From: DASCNA01 sp036011305
GTDB taxonomy: Bacteria > Verrucomicrobiota > Lentisphaeria > Victivallales > GWF2-38-69
Direction of reading: 5' to 3'
Length of the DNA stretch: 20,117 nt
Assembly: GCA_036011305.1 (NCBI GenBank)
Contig: DASCNA010000235.1
Coordinates: 1-20,117 of the forward strand
A model generated the notes under the pieces. The model had not been told where the DNA came from. It was given only the letters and a program-made list of their open reading frames with translations, and searched no databases. Every line of letters starts with the position of its first letter. Position 1 is the stretch's first letter. A program made the position numbers and the translations under genes. Shown here piece by piece: positions 8,545 to 16,364 of the stretch.

Positions 8545-8576
8545 GTTCGATATTGAACACTCGTTCATTATTGAAC
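8545..8576. promoter_or_regulatory. Nested GTTC/GAAC palindrome, candidate LexA-type operator
   Basis: The 32-bp site reads GTTC-N6-GAAC-N4-GTTC-N6-GAAC and is an imperfect palindrome centred between 8560 and 8561. The inner part, GAAC-ACTC-GTTC (8555-8566), fits the GAAC-N4-GTTC core of the Bacillus-type LexA box. The outer pairs form two tandem GTTC-N6-GAAC palindromes 18 bp apart. It lies in the divergent region, 197 nt upstream of ruvA (often SOS-controlled) and 178 nt upstream of the chitinase. Another dimeric regulator binding TGTTC-N6-GAACA is equally possible. Confidence 0.5.
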
Positions 8577-8635
8577 AAGGATTTATATTTCATAAATAAA
8601 TTTATGTGGATTATTGCAACAATTTTAGGAAATTA

Positions 8636-8663
8636 TGGACGTATTGTGACTAAGGGTTATAAT
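8636..8663 (+). promoter_or_regulatory. Candidate sigma-70-type promoter for ruvA
   Basis: A TATAAT hexamer at 8658-8663 is preceded after 16 nt by TGGACG (8636-8641), which matches TTGACA at four of six positions. Transcription would give a leader of about 100 nt before ruvA. A second TATAAT at 8749-8754 has only a badly spaced TTGAAC upstream and would leave a very short leader. The rest of the 8367-8773 gap holds no coding sequence that I can support. Confidence 0.4.
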
Positions 8664-8773
8664 AATATTATATATTTTAGGCAAAAGAATGAAAATTCCA
8701 CTAACTGTAGTAAATACAATAATGTATATTGAACCATATATAACAGGTTATAATGATATAGAACAGGTATAAT

Positions 8774-9382
8774 ATGATAGCTAAAATTACAGGAATTGTT
8801 GATACTGTCAGTCTGGCTGATGTTATTGTTGATGTTAATGGAATTGGATATGAAATTGTGATTCCTTTAAGTACGTATGATCTTCTGCCTAAAGAAAGTG
8901 AAAAAGTAACTCTAAATATATTCCATTATGTTAGAGAAGATGCAATTATTTTATATGGATTTGTCACATTAGAGGAGAAAGAATTATTCAAACTTTTAAC
9001 TACAGTTACAGGAATAGGTCCCAAGCTGGCTTTGAAAATATTAAGCAGTTCTAATGTGAGATCTTTGTGTGAAGCAATAGTAAACGTCGATATTAAAACC
9101 ATAAGTAAAATTAATGGTTTAGGGAAAAAATCTGCCGAGAGGTTGGTTATAGAATTAAAAGATAAGATACATACTATTTCTCCTGAAGCTGCTTATGGAG
9201 AGCAAACTGTTTCCAAATCTCTGACAAAACAGGCAGAAGCTGCCATGCTGGCATTAGTTCAATTGGGGTTTAAACAGGAAACTGCCAGAAAAATTATTAA
9301 AAAAATAAGTAGCGAGCTAAGTGAAACAGAATTGAACAGTGAAAATATTATAAGATTGGCTCTTCAACATCTAAATTCGTAA
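8774..9382 (+). CDS. ruvA: Holliday junction branch migration complex subunit RuvA
   Basis: RuvA is the four-way-junction-binding subunit. It clamps the Holliday junction as a tetramer, recruits the RuvB helicase motors and works with RuvC in recombinational repair. The 202-residue length is usual. Seen: the N-terminal OB-fold (1-64) beginning MIAKITG with the VNGIGYE signature (about 21-27); the acidic pin Glu55-Asp56 at the same positions as in E. coli; two helix-hairpin-helix motifs (TGIGPKLAL, about 79-87, and NGLGKKSAERL, about 114-124); a linker around 133-150; and the C-terminal RuvB-binding helices (about 155-202). The start has only a weak CAGGT 5 nt upstream. ruvB and ruvC are not in the window. 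The next gene begins 6 nt after the stop, so the two are probably co-transcribed. The upstream GAAC-N4-GTTC palindrome would fit damage control. Confidence 0.97.
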   Translation: MIAKITGIVDTVSLADVIVDVNGIGYEIVIPLSTYDLLPKESEKVTLNIFHYVREDAIILYGFVTLEEKELFKLLTTVTGIGPKLALKILSSSNVRSLCEAIVNVDIKTISKINGLGKKSAERLVIELKDKIHTISPEAAYGEQTVSKSLTKQAEAAMLALVQLGFKQETARKIIKKISSELSETELNSENIIRLALQHLNS

Positions 9383-9388
9383 AAATAT

Positions 9389-11029
9389 ATGAAGTTAAGG
9401 AATAAATTTTTTATAATTTTTAGTGTGGTTATAATAATTTTTATAATTATAAGCCTATTTATACAATTCTACTTAATAGTCCCTGCTACTCTGAAAATTG
9501 AAAAGTCAGAAGCGACCAAAAGCCTTCAAAGATGCATGGATGCAATAAAAAATGAAGAAGAACATTTAGCTCTCTTAACAAAAAATTGGAGTAAATGGGA
9601 TGATACATTTGCTTTTATCAATAACAATAATGAAGAGTTTATTAAATCCAATCTTAACTTAACTACTTTTAAAAATAACAATCTTTATGCAATTTTGTTC
9701 TATAGTTCTGACAAGTCATTAATGTGGGCTGGAAAATATAATAAAAGAAAAAGTGATTACAAAAATCTTAGTAACGTTTATGAGACTTTCGGTATTAATT
9801 TTAAAGATCTGATTGTTGGAAAGAAGCCTGTATCAGGACTGATATCCACTGATAGAGGTATATATATAATAGCTTGCAGTCCTATATTGAAAACTTCTAG
9901 TATAGGCACTTCAAGAGGAACAATTTTTATGATTAGAAAATTCAATAACGATCTGATACAGAAAATCAGCAATAGAGTGTCTCTGAATATTTCTTTTAAA
10001 AAAGTCATTAAGGTAAAAGAAGAATCTAATAAACCTTTTTTTAAGGAATCAGGCAACGACATTTTATCAAGCAATATATATATCCCATGTTTAAATAATG
10101 GGAATTATGTTCTGCTGCACGCAAATATTCAGCGCGGTATATTCAGCAGTAGTTTAAAAATTCTAAATTATGCGCAATTGTTTATTTGTCTTGTAACTCT
10201 GGTACTACTTTTAATTGTCCTGTTAATACTTAGAAAAATGGTAATACGTCCATTATCAAATCTGATAGAATATATTATTTTTTTGAAAAAGAAGCACAAA
10301 ATGAATAATATTTCCAGTACTAAGCATAATGATGAAATAGGTATGCTGACAAGAGAATTTGATTCTTTGTTTAATCAAATTAATACTAATAATCAAAATC
10401 TTGAACAACTGGTTGAAAAAAGAACAGAAGAAATAAAAAAATCTCATGAAGAAATGATTTTTAGGCTTGCAATATCTTCAGATAAAAGGGATTCAGGAAC
10501 AGGGAATCATATCAAAAGAATTATGGAAATGACAACACTTTTTGCTAATAAGCTGGGAATGCCAGCAGACATAAGTGAAATGTATGGACTTGCCAGTACA
10601 ATGCATGATATTGGGAAAATTGGTATCCCGGACAATATCTTATTGAAACCTGGTAAATTTATAACTGAAGAATACGAAACAATGAAAGAACATTGTGTAA
10701 TTGGAGCAAGTATTTTGGGAGGCAGCAAAATAAGATTATTAAATATTGCTCATGAAATTGCACTGGGACACCATGAACGTTGGGACGGGAAAGGATATCC
10801 TATGCAGATAAAAGGAAAAGATATTCCTATTTCTGCACGAATTGTATCGATACTTGATGTTTTTGATGCTTTATATACTGAAAGACTTTATAAAAAAGCC
10901 TGGAAAATAGAAAAAATAGTATCTTATTTCAAAGAAAATAAAGGTGTTCAGTTTGACTCTGAACTTGTTGAGTTGTTCTTAACGAATATTTCTGAATTTA
11001 AGGAAATTATAGATGAGAATAAAGGTTAA
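9389..11029 (+). CDS. Membrane-bound CHASE4-HAMP-HD-GYP protein, probable cyclic-di-GMP phosphodiesterase
   Basis: A 546-residue transmembrane signalling protein. Layout: TM1 about 7-32; an extracytoplasmic region about 33-258 with a CHASE4-like pattern (WSKWDDTF at 67-74); TM2 about 262-281; HAMP about 282-336; a short coiled-coil linker 336-356; HD-GYP about 358-545. The metal and active-site motifs are intact: HDIGK with His406-Asp407, HHE at 461-463, GYP at 469-471 and DVFDAL at 490-495. HD-GYP enzymes hydrolyse c-di-GMP to pGpG or GMP, so an external cue sensed by CHASE4 probably lowers c-di-GMP inside the cell; the ligand is unknown. There is little Shine-Dalgarno sequence before the ATG, which fits translation coupled to ruvA 6 nt upstream. 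No GGDEF or receiver domain is present. The HD-GYP call is firm, the CHASE4 call moderate. Confidence 0.93.
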   Translation: MKLRNKFFIIFSVVIIIFIIISLFIQFYLIVPATLKIEKSEATKSLQRCMDAIKNEEEHLALLTKNWSKWDDTFAFINNNNEEFIKSNLNLTTFKNNNLYAILFYSSDKSLMWAGKYNKRKSDYKNLSNVYETFGINFKDLIVGKKPVSGLISTDRGIYIIACSPILKTSSIGTSRGTIFMIRKFNNDLIQKISNRVSLNISFKKVIKVKEESNKPFFKESGNDILSSNIYIPCLNNGNYVLLHANIQRGIFSSSLKILNYAQLFICLVTLVLLLIVLLILRKMVIRPLSNLIEYIIFLKKKHKMNNISSTKHNDEIGMLTREFDSLFNQINTNNQNLEQLVEKRTEEIKKSHEEMIFRLAISSDKRDSGTGNHIKRIMEMTTLFANKLGMPADISEMYGLASTMHDIGKIGIPDNILLKPGKFITEEYETMKEHCVIGASILGGSKIRLLNIAHEIALGHHERWDGKGYPMQIKGKDIPISARIVSILDVFDALYTERLYKKAWKIEKIVSYFKENKGVQFDSELVELFLTNISEFKEIIDENKG

Positions 11030-11046
11030 ATTTGATTAACTAGGTA

Positions 11047-11073
11047 GCCGGACAAAGCTGTCCGACTCTATTA
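11047..11073 (+). terminator. Terminator hairpin between convergent genes
   Basis: GCCGGACA (11047-11054), loop AAGC, and TGTCCGAC (11059-11066) form an 8-bp stem with one mismatch or wobble, 17 nt after the HD-GYP stop. On the plus strand it is followed by TCTATTATTT, a broken T-tract, so it is a modest terminator for ruvA/HD-GYP. On the minus strand it may also serve the convergent lipoprotein gene, but no T-run follows there. Confidence 0.65.
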
Positions 11074-11084
11074 TTTAAATATTA

Positions 11085-11552
11085 TTATTTTGGTAAGAAT
11101 GCTGCAATTTTATAAGTACCGTTTATTTTCCTTATATACATTTGCAGAATAATATCATCTTTTGTCTTTTTATAGTGAGCTTTCCATAGAAGGATATGAA
11201 ATTTACCTTTTGTGTATTCACCGAAATACTCTTTATCTTTAAATTTACCAAGTTTTTCATTTAGAGCCTTATCCGCCTGAATGAATTTTTCTTCATCAAA
11301 AAATTTTTTTGCTTCAGGAGTAAAATCTCTGGAAAATATAGCATAATTATTTGTTTCTAATCCTTTGAGGAGACTCGGGAGCATCATTTTTCCCGCATCA
11401 ATATAATTTTTACAATTTTGGACATTTGGGGTTGGTGGGATTTTGGGTTTAACTATTTCTTTTTTTTCTACCTTGGATGTGGCACAACCGGAAATAATAA
11501 AAATTGATGTTAAGATGCATAAAACAAAAGGTGCGAATTTAAAACTTTTCAT
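11085..11552 (-). CDS. Small outer-envelope lipoprotein, possibly DUF3887/NTF2-like
   Basis: A 155-residue predicted lipoprotein. The signal peptide (1-22) ends in a clear lipobox IISGC with the lipidated Cys at 23. A Lys/Pro-rich tether (about 28-43) and a compact domain (about 46-155) follow. The domain pattern (LLKGLETNNYAIFSRDF, then a Phe/Lys-rich helix, GKFKDKEYFGEY, and two strands ending IAAFLPK) resembles small NTF2-like folds such as DUF3887. That assignment is from memory of the pattern and is weak. No catalytic residues are recognised. The start has AAGGGT 9 nt upstream. It is probably a single-gene unit, since a terminator of the PFOR gene lies upstream and a candidate -10 box (11597-11602) lies between. 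Its role is unknown. Confidence 0.85.
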   Translation of the reverse strand: MKSFKFAPFVLCILTSIFIISGCATSKVEKKEIVKPKIPPTPNVQNCKNYIDAGKMMLPSLLKGLETNNYAIFSRDFTPEAKKFFDEEKFIQADKALNEKLGKFKDKEYFGEYTKGKFHILLWKAHYKKTKDDIILQMYIRKINGTYKIAAFLPK

Positions 11553-11596
11553 AAATAATTACCCTTAAATGAAATTTAATTATGATAACTCAGTAT

Positions 11597-11602
11597 ATTA
11601 TA
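11597..11602 (-). promoter_or_regulatory. Candidate -10 box of the lipoprotein gene
   Basis: On the minus strand a perfect TATAAT lies 45 nt upstream of the lipoprotein ATG, downstream of the PFOR terminator. I see no good -35 hexamer at 17 nt, so the call rests on position and the -10 match alone. Confidence 0.35.
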
Positions 11603-11666
11603 GAAAAATGAAATTTGTATATTTTTTATCCCATTTTTTACACTTTTATGAAATGAGTTTATTTAT

Positions 11667-11696
11667 AAAAAAAAGCCCTCCTGAATTCAGAGGGCT
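11667..11696 (-). terminator. Intrinsic terminator of the PFOR gene
   Basis: On the minus strand AGCCCT, an inner perfect CTGAATTCAG palindrome and GAGGGCT form a long stem with one bulged base, followed by a run of eight T. It starts 30 nt after the PFOR stop codon and separates that transcript from the lipoprotein gene. Confidence 0.92.
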
Positions 11697-11726
11697 AGAA
11701 TTTAAGCAAATGAATAAATTATGTAA

Positions 11727-14700
11727 TTACATAATTTCTCCCATTTTCTTGAAGAACTCAAAATGTTTGAGAGCATTTTCTTCAGCTTCTTTGAATAGTC
11801 TTTCTGCTTCTTGTGGAGCAGTTTTCTGTAAAGCTGTGTAACGACGTTCACTTCTAATGAATTCTTGGAAATTACCTTTAGGATCTTTAGTTTCCCAGAT
11901 AAAAGGTTTTTCAAGACTTGGGTTATATCTGTATAAAGGCCAGTAACCGCATTCAACAGCTCTTTTCTGTTCTGTCTGTGTTTTCATCATGTTAATACCA
12001 TGAGCAATACATGGTGAGTAAGCTATGATAATTGATGGGCCTTTATGAGCTTCAGCTTCCTGGAAAGCTTTCAGAGTTTGGATACGATTTGCTCCAAGAG
12101 AAATAGATGCCACATATACATCACCATATGTCATACACATGAAACCTAAGTTCTTTTTAGGTTTACGCATGCCGGCATTAGCAAATTTAGCAACTGCAGC
12201 AATTGGAGTAGCTTTTGAAGCCTGTCCACCAGTATTTGAGTATACTTCAGTATCAAGAACAAGCAGATTAACATTTTTACCTGAAGCAACTACGTGGTCT
12301 AAGCCGCCGAAACCAATATCATTGGCCCAACCGTCACCACCAATACTCCAAATACTCTTGTCTACAAAATAATCCTGAAGTTCCTGTATTTTTACAAGAG
12401 TTTCAGTATTCTGTGGGCAGCAAGATTTGCTTTGTTCGATAGCTTTTGGAAGTATAGCTTTTACAGCATTCTGAGCATCATTAGCAACTGAATCAACATT
12501 TGTCCACTGTTCTATAGCTTTAGCTAGAACATCTTTAATATCTTGACAGCAGTCTGAGTCAGTGTTAATTATTTTCTCAACATTCATTTTCAACTGAGCT
12601 CTGTTGCTGTCGACTGCAAGACGCATACCGAAAGCATATTCAGCATTGTCTTCAAACAGTGAGTTTGCCCAAGTTGGTCCACGACCATCTTCTGTCTGAC
12701 AGTAAGGAACTGTTGGGAATGTTCCACCGTAAATAGAAGAGCAACCAGTAGCATTAGCAGCGATTATACGTTCTCCGAACAGTTGAGACATAATTCTAAC
12801 ATATGGAGTTTCTCCACAACCTGCACAAGCTCCTGAGAATTCGAATAGAGGTTGTTTGAACATAGCACCTTTAAGTGATGATTCTGGAGCACCGTCTAAT
12901 ACATTTTCAGGAAGATTATCGAAGAATGTAAAATTAGCTATTGAGCCATTTTCATGTTCTTTTTCAAGTGTTGAAAATACCAATGCTTTATCTTTGACAG
13001 GGCATGTTTCTACGCATACACCACATCCTGTACAGTCATCAGAATATATTTGAAGTCTGTATGCAAGATTTTTATCATTCTTAGTTTTTGAAGTTAGAGT
13101 ATTGAATGTTTCAGGAGCATCTTTAAGTAGCGCTGGATCAATTTGTTTTGCTCTTGCTGCAGAATGCGGACAAGAATTAACACATTGATTACATTGAATA
13201 CAGTTTTCAGCAACCCAGTTCGGAACACGCGGAGCTATACAGCGTTTTTCAAGTTTTGCAGTAGCTGTTGGAACTTTACCGTCATAACTCATTTTTGAAA
13301 CAGGGATGTCATCGCCTTTTAGATGAAGTGTAGGTTTGATAACTTCTTTAGCAAAATCTGGAGCATCATCAGATATGAGTTGAGGAGCTTTATATGATTT
13401 TGTGATTTCAGCAGGAACTTCAATTTGAGCTAGAGCTTCTGAGGCTTTATCAACACATGAACAGTTCATGTTAACAATATCTTCGCCAAGTCTGCTATAT
13501 GTTTTCTTAATAGATTTTTTAATTAACTCAATTGCTTCAGTTTCTGGAAGAATTCCTGAAATTTTAAAGAATGCACTCTGCATAACAGTATTTATTCTTG
13601 CGCCTAAACCTGCAGCTTCAGATATTTTAAGAGCATCAATATTATAGAATTTAATTTTCTTTTTGATGATTGTTTCCTGCATATCACGTGTTAAGTGATT
13701 AAAGACTTCTGAATTAGCAATTTCTGAATTAAGCAGGAAAATACCGCCTTCTTTGATTCCTTTAAGCATATCATAACGACCGATGTAAGCAGAATTATGA
13801 CAGGCAACAAAATTAGGATGTGTTACAAGATAAGGGCTTCTAATTGTGCTTTTTCCAAAACGCAGGTGAGAAACTGTGATACCGTAAGATTTCTTTGAAT
13901 CATAAACAAAGTAACCCTGAGCATTCATATCAGTATTGTCACCGATAATTTTGATAGAGTTTTTATTAGCACCAACTGTTCCGTCAGAACCTAATCCCCA
14001 GAACATACATCCAATTACATCTTCTGATTCAGTATTGATAGTTTCTTTAACTTCCAGTGAAAGATTACTTACATCATCAGTGATACCAACTGTAAAGTTA
14101 TGTGTGCATGCACCGTCAGCGTGATCAAATACAGCTTTAACCATAGAAGGTGTAAATTCTTTACTTGATAATCCGTAACGGCCGCCGATAACTTTAGTAT
14201 CTGTATTAGCGAGGGCAAGGGCAATATCCATATATAAAGGTTCGCCGATTGCACCTGGTTCTTTAGTTCTGTCAAGGGCAATAACTGTTTTTGCTGTCGA
14301 AGGAATAGCATCAATGAAAGCTTTTACAGAGAAAGGTCTGTAAAGTCTAACTTTAATGGCACCGACTTTTTCGCCTTTGGCTGTCAGGTATTCAACTGTT
14401 TCATCAATAGTGTCACATCCTGAACCTATTGCAACGATAACTTTTTCTGCGTCAGCAGCACCTACATAATCAAAAAGATGATATTGGCGGCCGATTTTAG
14501 CTGCCAGTTTATCCATATATCCCTGAACAATTCCTGGAACTGCATCATAGTATTTATTAACTGTTTCACGACCCTGAAAATATACATCAGGATTCTGAGC
14601 AGCAACTTTCACAACCGGTTTTTCAGGGCGCATTGCTCTGTCACGGAATTTTCTTACACATTCGTGGTCAACTAATTCGTTGATTGTTTCATAGCTGATT

Positions 14701-15251
14701 TCTTCTACTTTCTGTATTTCATGTGATGTACGGAATCCATCAAAGAAAGAAAGGAAAGGAACTTCTGATTTTAAAGTTGAAAGATGACTTATAACAGCAA
14801 GGTCCATTTCTTCCTGTATAGATCCTGCGCCAATCATTGCAAAACCTGTATTTCTGCAGCTCATAACATCTGAATGGTCACCGAAAATAGAAAGTGACTG
14901 ACATGCTAATGATCTAGCTGAAACGTGGAATACTGTAGGAAGCATTTCGCCAGCAATTTTGTACATATTAGGAATCATTAACAGTAGGCCTTGAGAAGCA
15001 GTAAAAGTAGTAGTTAATGAACCGGCACTCAAAGCACCGTGAACAGAACCTGCTGCGCCGGCTTCTGACTGCATTTCAACGACTTCAACTTTTGTTCCGA
15101 AAATATTTTTAAGTCCTTGACTTGCCCATGCATCAGCCATTTCGCCCATGTCTGATGATGGTGTTATTGGATAGATTGCTGCAACTTCACTAAAAGCATA
15201 TGCTACGTGAGAAGCGGCTGTATTACCAGTAATTGTAACTTTTTTACCCAT
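11727..15251 (-). CDS. nifJ: Pyruvate:ferredoxin (flavodoxin) oxidoreductase, single-chain
   Basis: PFOR oxidises pyruvate with CoA to acetyl-CoA and CO2 and passes electrons to ferredoxin or flavodoxin. It is the central pyruvate step of many anaerobes and is cytosolic. The 1174 residues match the fused homodimeric type (about 1170-1200). Seen: an N-terminal pyruvate domain with YPITPSS (27-33); a domain II with GSGCDTIDE (about 276-284); the gamma-type domain with MFWGLGSDGTVGANK (about 416-430); a two-cluster ferredoxin domain with Cys684/687/690/694 and Cys740/743/746/750; proximal-cluster cysteines 809, 812, 837 and 1081; and the thiamine diphosphate site GDGWANDIGFGG (972-983) with DTEVYSNTGGQ (1000-1010). 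All ligand cysteines are present. The start is firm, with GGAGG 9 nt upstream of the ATG. It is flanked by its own terminator and a 279-nt AT-rich upstream gap, so it is probably monocistronic; I see no clear promoter or coding sequence in that gap. It could in principle accept other 2-oxoacids, but length and motifs favour pyruvate. Confidence 0.97.
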   Translation of the reverse strand: MGKKVTITGNTAASHVAYAFSEVAAIYPITPSSDMGEMADAWASQGLKNIFGTKVEVVEMQSEAGAAGSVHGALSAGSLTTTFTASQGLLLMIPNMYKIAGEMLPTVFHVSARSLACQSLSIFGDHSDVMSCRNTGFAMIGAGSIQEEMDLAVISHLSTLKSEVPFLSFFDGFRTSHEIQKVEEISYETINELVDHECVRKFRDRAMRPEKPVVKVAAQNPDVYFQGRETVNKYYDAVPGIVQGYMDKLAAKIGRQYHLFDYVGAADAEKVIVAIGSGCDTIDETVEYLTAKGEKVGAIKVRLYRPFSVKAFIDAIPSTAKTVIALDRTKEPGAIGEPLYMDIALALANTDTKVIGGRYGLSSKEFTPSMVKAVFDHADGACTHNFTVGITDDVSNLSLEVKETINTESEDVIGCMFWGLGSDGTVGANKNSIKIIGDNTDMNAQGYFVYDSKKSYGITVSHLRFGKSTIRSPYLVTHPNFVACHNSAYIGRYDMLKGIKEGGIFLLNSEIANSEVFNHLTRDMQETIIKKKIKFYNIDALKISEAAGLGARINTVMQSAFFKISGILPETEAIELIKKSIKKTYSRLGEDIVNMNCSCVDKASEALAQIEVPAEITKSYKAPQLISDDAPDFAKEVIKPTLHLKGDDIPVSKMSYDGKVPTATAKLEKRCIAPRVPNWVAENCIQCNQCVNSCPHSAARAKQIDPALLKDAPETFNTLTSKTKNDKNLAYRLQIYSDDCTGCGVCVETCPVKDKALVFSTLEKEHENGSIANFTFFDNLPENVLDGAPESSLKGAMFKQPLFEFSGACAGCGETPYVRIMSQLFGERIIAANATGCSSIYGGTFPTVPYCQTEDGRGPTWANSLFEDNAEYAFGMRLAVDSNRAQLKMNVEKIINTDSDCCQDIKDVLAKAIEQWTNVDSVANDAQNAVKAILPKAIEQSKSCCPQNTETLVKIQELQDYFVDKSIWSIGGDGWANDIGFGGLDHVVASGKNVNLLVLDTEVYSNTGGQASKATPIAAVAKFANAGMRKPKKNLGFMCMTYGDVYVASISLGANRIQTLKAFQEAEAHKGPSIIIAYSPCIAHGINMMKTQTEQKRAVECGYWPLYRYNPSLEKPFIWETKDPKGNFQEFIRSERRYTALQKTAPQEAERLFKEAEENALKHFEFFKKMGEIM

Positions 15252-15530
15252 GTTGTGTGTCCTCCAAGAGTAATTTATTTTAATTCTTTATTTGGATATA
15301 TTTTACCTATTAAAAATTTCTAAATATATCAACAGTAAACTAAAAGCAAAGCAATTTTAAATTAACATAAAATAATAAAAAATCCAAAAAAAAAATGAAT
15401 AATATTGAATAATCTAATGGATTACAATTTTATATGTGTATTTTTTTGAAAAAATACGATATCAGATAGCAATTTTAGAAAATAGAAGTATTTTGATAGT
15501 ACGCAGGTTTTAGGTGATTTTAGCTGGGTT

Positions 15531-16340
15531 TTATTCGTAATAAGTTTTTATTCTATTTCTCCAACCGGGTAGCCATTTTTCTTCATATGTTTTATTTGGA
15601 GAGTTTTTAACTCTGCGGGTTAATACAAAGTCAGCTGATTTAGCAAACTCTTTTAATGCAGGAATACCTGTTTCAGTGCCTTTCATATGCTCTAAAACCT
15701 GTAATAATCCCCATCCTTCTCCATTATATCTTTCAGGTTTTGAGATGCCTTCACCTTTAAAATTGACATAATCAATTAAAGGGTAAAGTCCCATTGGTGA
15801 TTTTAGCATTCTATTAAATTGTTTATATATGTTTCTTCTTTGCTCAGGTTTAGCTTCGTTTAACATCTTGGGTAGAGCTGATATTAATCTGTTGGCAATG
15901 AACTTTATCTGCAAAGATTTTGAATTTATAAGAAAGTTTCTTAAATAAACCATTTTAGGTGAATTATAGTTTTTATAAAAATCTTTTCTGCTTTTCCAAG
16001 GACAGGGCTGATTAGGCTGCAGCCATTTCGGCATATTAATTTTATTTTTCTCTAAAAAATTAAGAAATTGAGGGAAAGATTCATCAAATGGACCTTTATT
16101 GTATGCTGTATACCAAATAAAGTGTCCTATTCCCAAAGATGCAAAATATTCTCCTTTGTTCCAATGAGTTAAATTCGAATCTTTACCTGCGCATTCATTG
16201 TAAAAAATTTTATTACCAATAATATTTAGTTCCTTGTTTGTTATATTTATTTTTTCCGCATGTAATAAAAAGGGAGAAAAAATAAATATAAAAAATAGTG
16301 CTTGCTTATAATATTTATTGATATTAATAATTAATTTCAT
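15531..16340 (-). CDS. Secreted protein with a lysozyme-like E...GIGH motif, function unproven
   Basis: A 269-residue exported protein. The signal peptide spans 1-28 (hydrophobic 14-26, cleavage after LLHA). The mature part begins with a helix ending FYNECAG (Glu49), then HWNKGEYFASLGIGHFIWY. The spacing of Glu49 to GIGH (70-73) resembles the Glu...TIGIGH arrangement of T4-type (GH24-like) lysozymes. A second conserved-looking patch is YNGEGWGLLQVLEHM (205-219), and the C-terminus has WLPGWRNRIK. I recall similar unannotated secreted proteins in other Gram-negative bacteria but cannot name a family. A periplasmic peptidoglycan-cleaving role is inference, helped by the GH3 and AmpG-like genes upstream on the same strand. 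The start has only a poor ribosome site, 24 nt after the antiporter stop, which suggests co-translation with that gene. No clear terminator follows. Confidence 0.85.
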   Translation of the reverse strand: MKLIININKYYKQALFFIFIFSPFLLHAEKINITNKELNIIGNKIFYNECAGKDSNLTHWNKGEYFASLGIGHFIWYTAYNKGPFDESFPQFLNFLEKNKINMPKWLQPNQPCPWKSRKDFYKNYNSPKMVYLRNFLINSKSLQIKFIANRLISALPKMLNEAKPEQRRNIYKQFNRMLKSPMGLYPLIDYVNFKGEGISKPERYNGEGWGLLQVLEHMKGTETGIPALKEFAKSADFVLTRRVKNSPNKTYEEKWLPGWRNRIKTYYE

Positions 16341-16364
16341 TTTATGTATTTGGGTTATTTTTAA

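Noticed and set aside
11569..11841. Plus-strand open frame of 90 codons spanning the PFOR terminator and 3' end
   Set aside because: It runs through a terminator hairpin and antisense to the PFOR C-terminus, has no recognisable domain, and its upstream part is AT-rich intergenic DNA.
15438..15457. AT-only inverted repeat GTATTTTTT/AAAAAATAC as a terminator for the lysozyme-like gene
   Set aside because: The stem has almost no G-C pairs and lies over 70 nt past the stop codon, so it is as likely to be a chance feature of A/T-run DNA.
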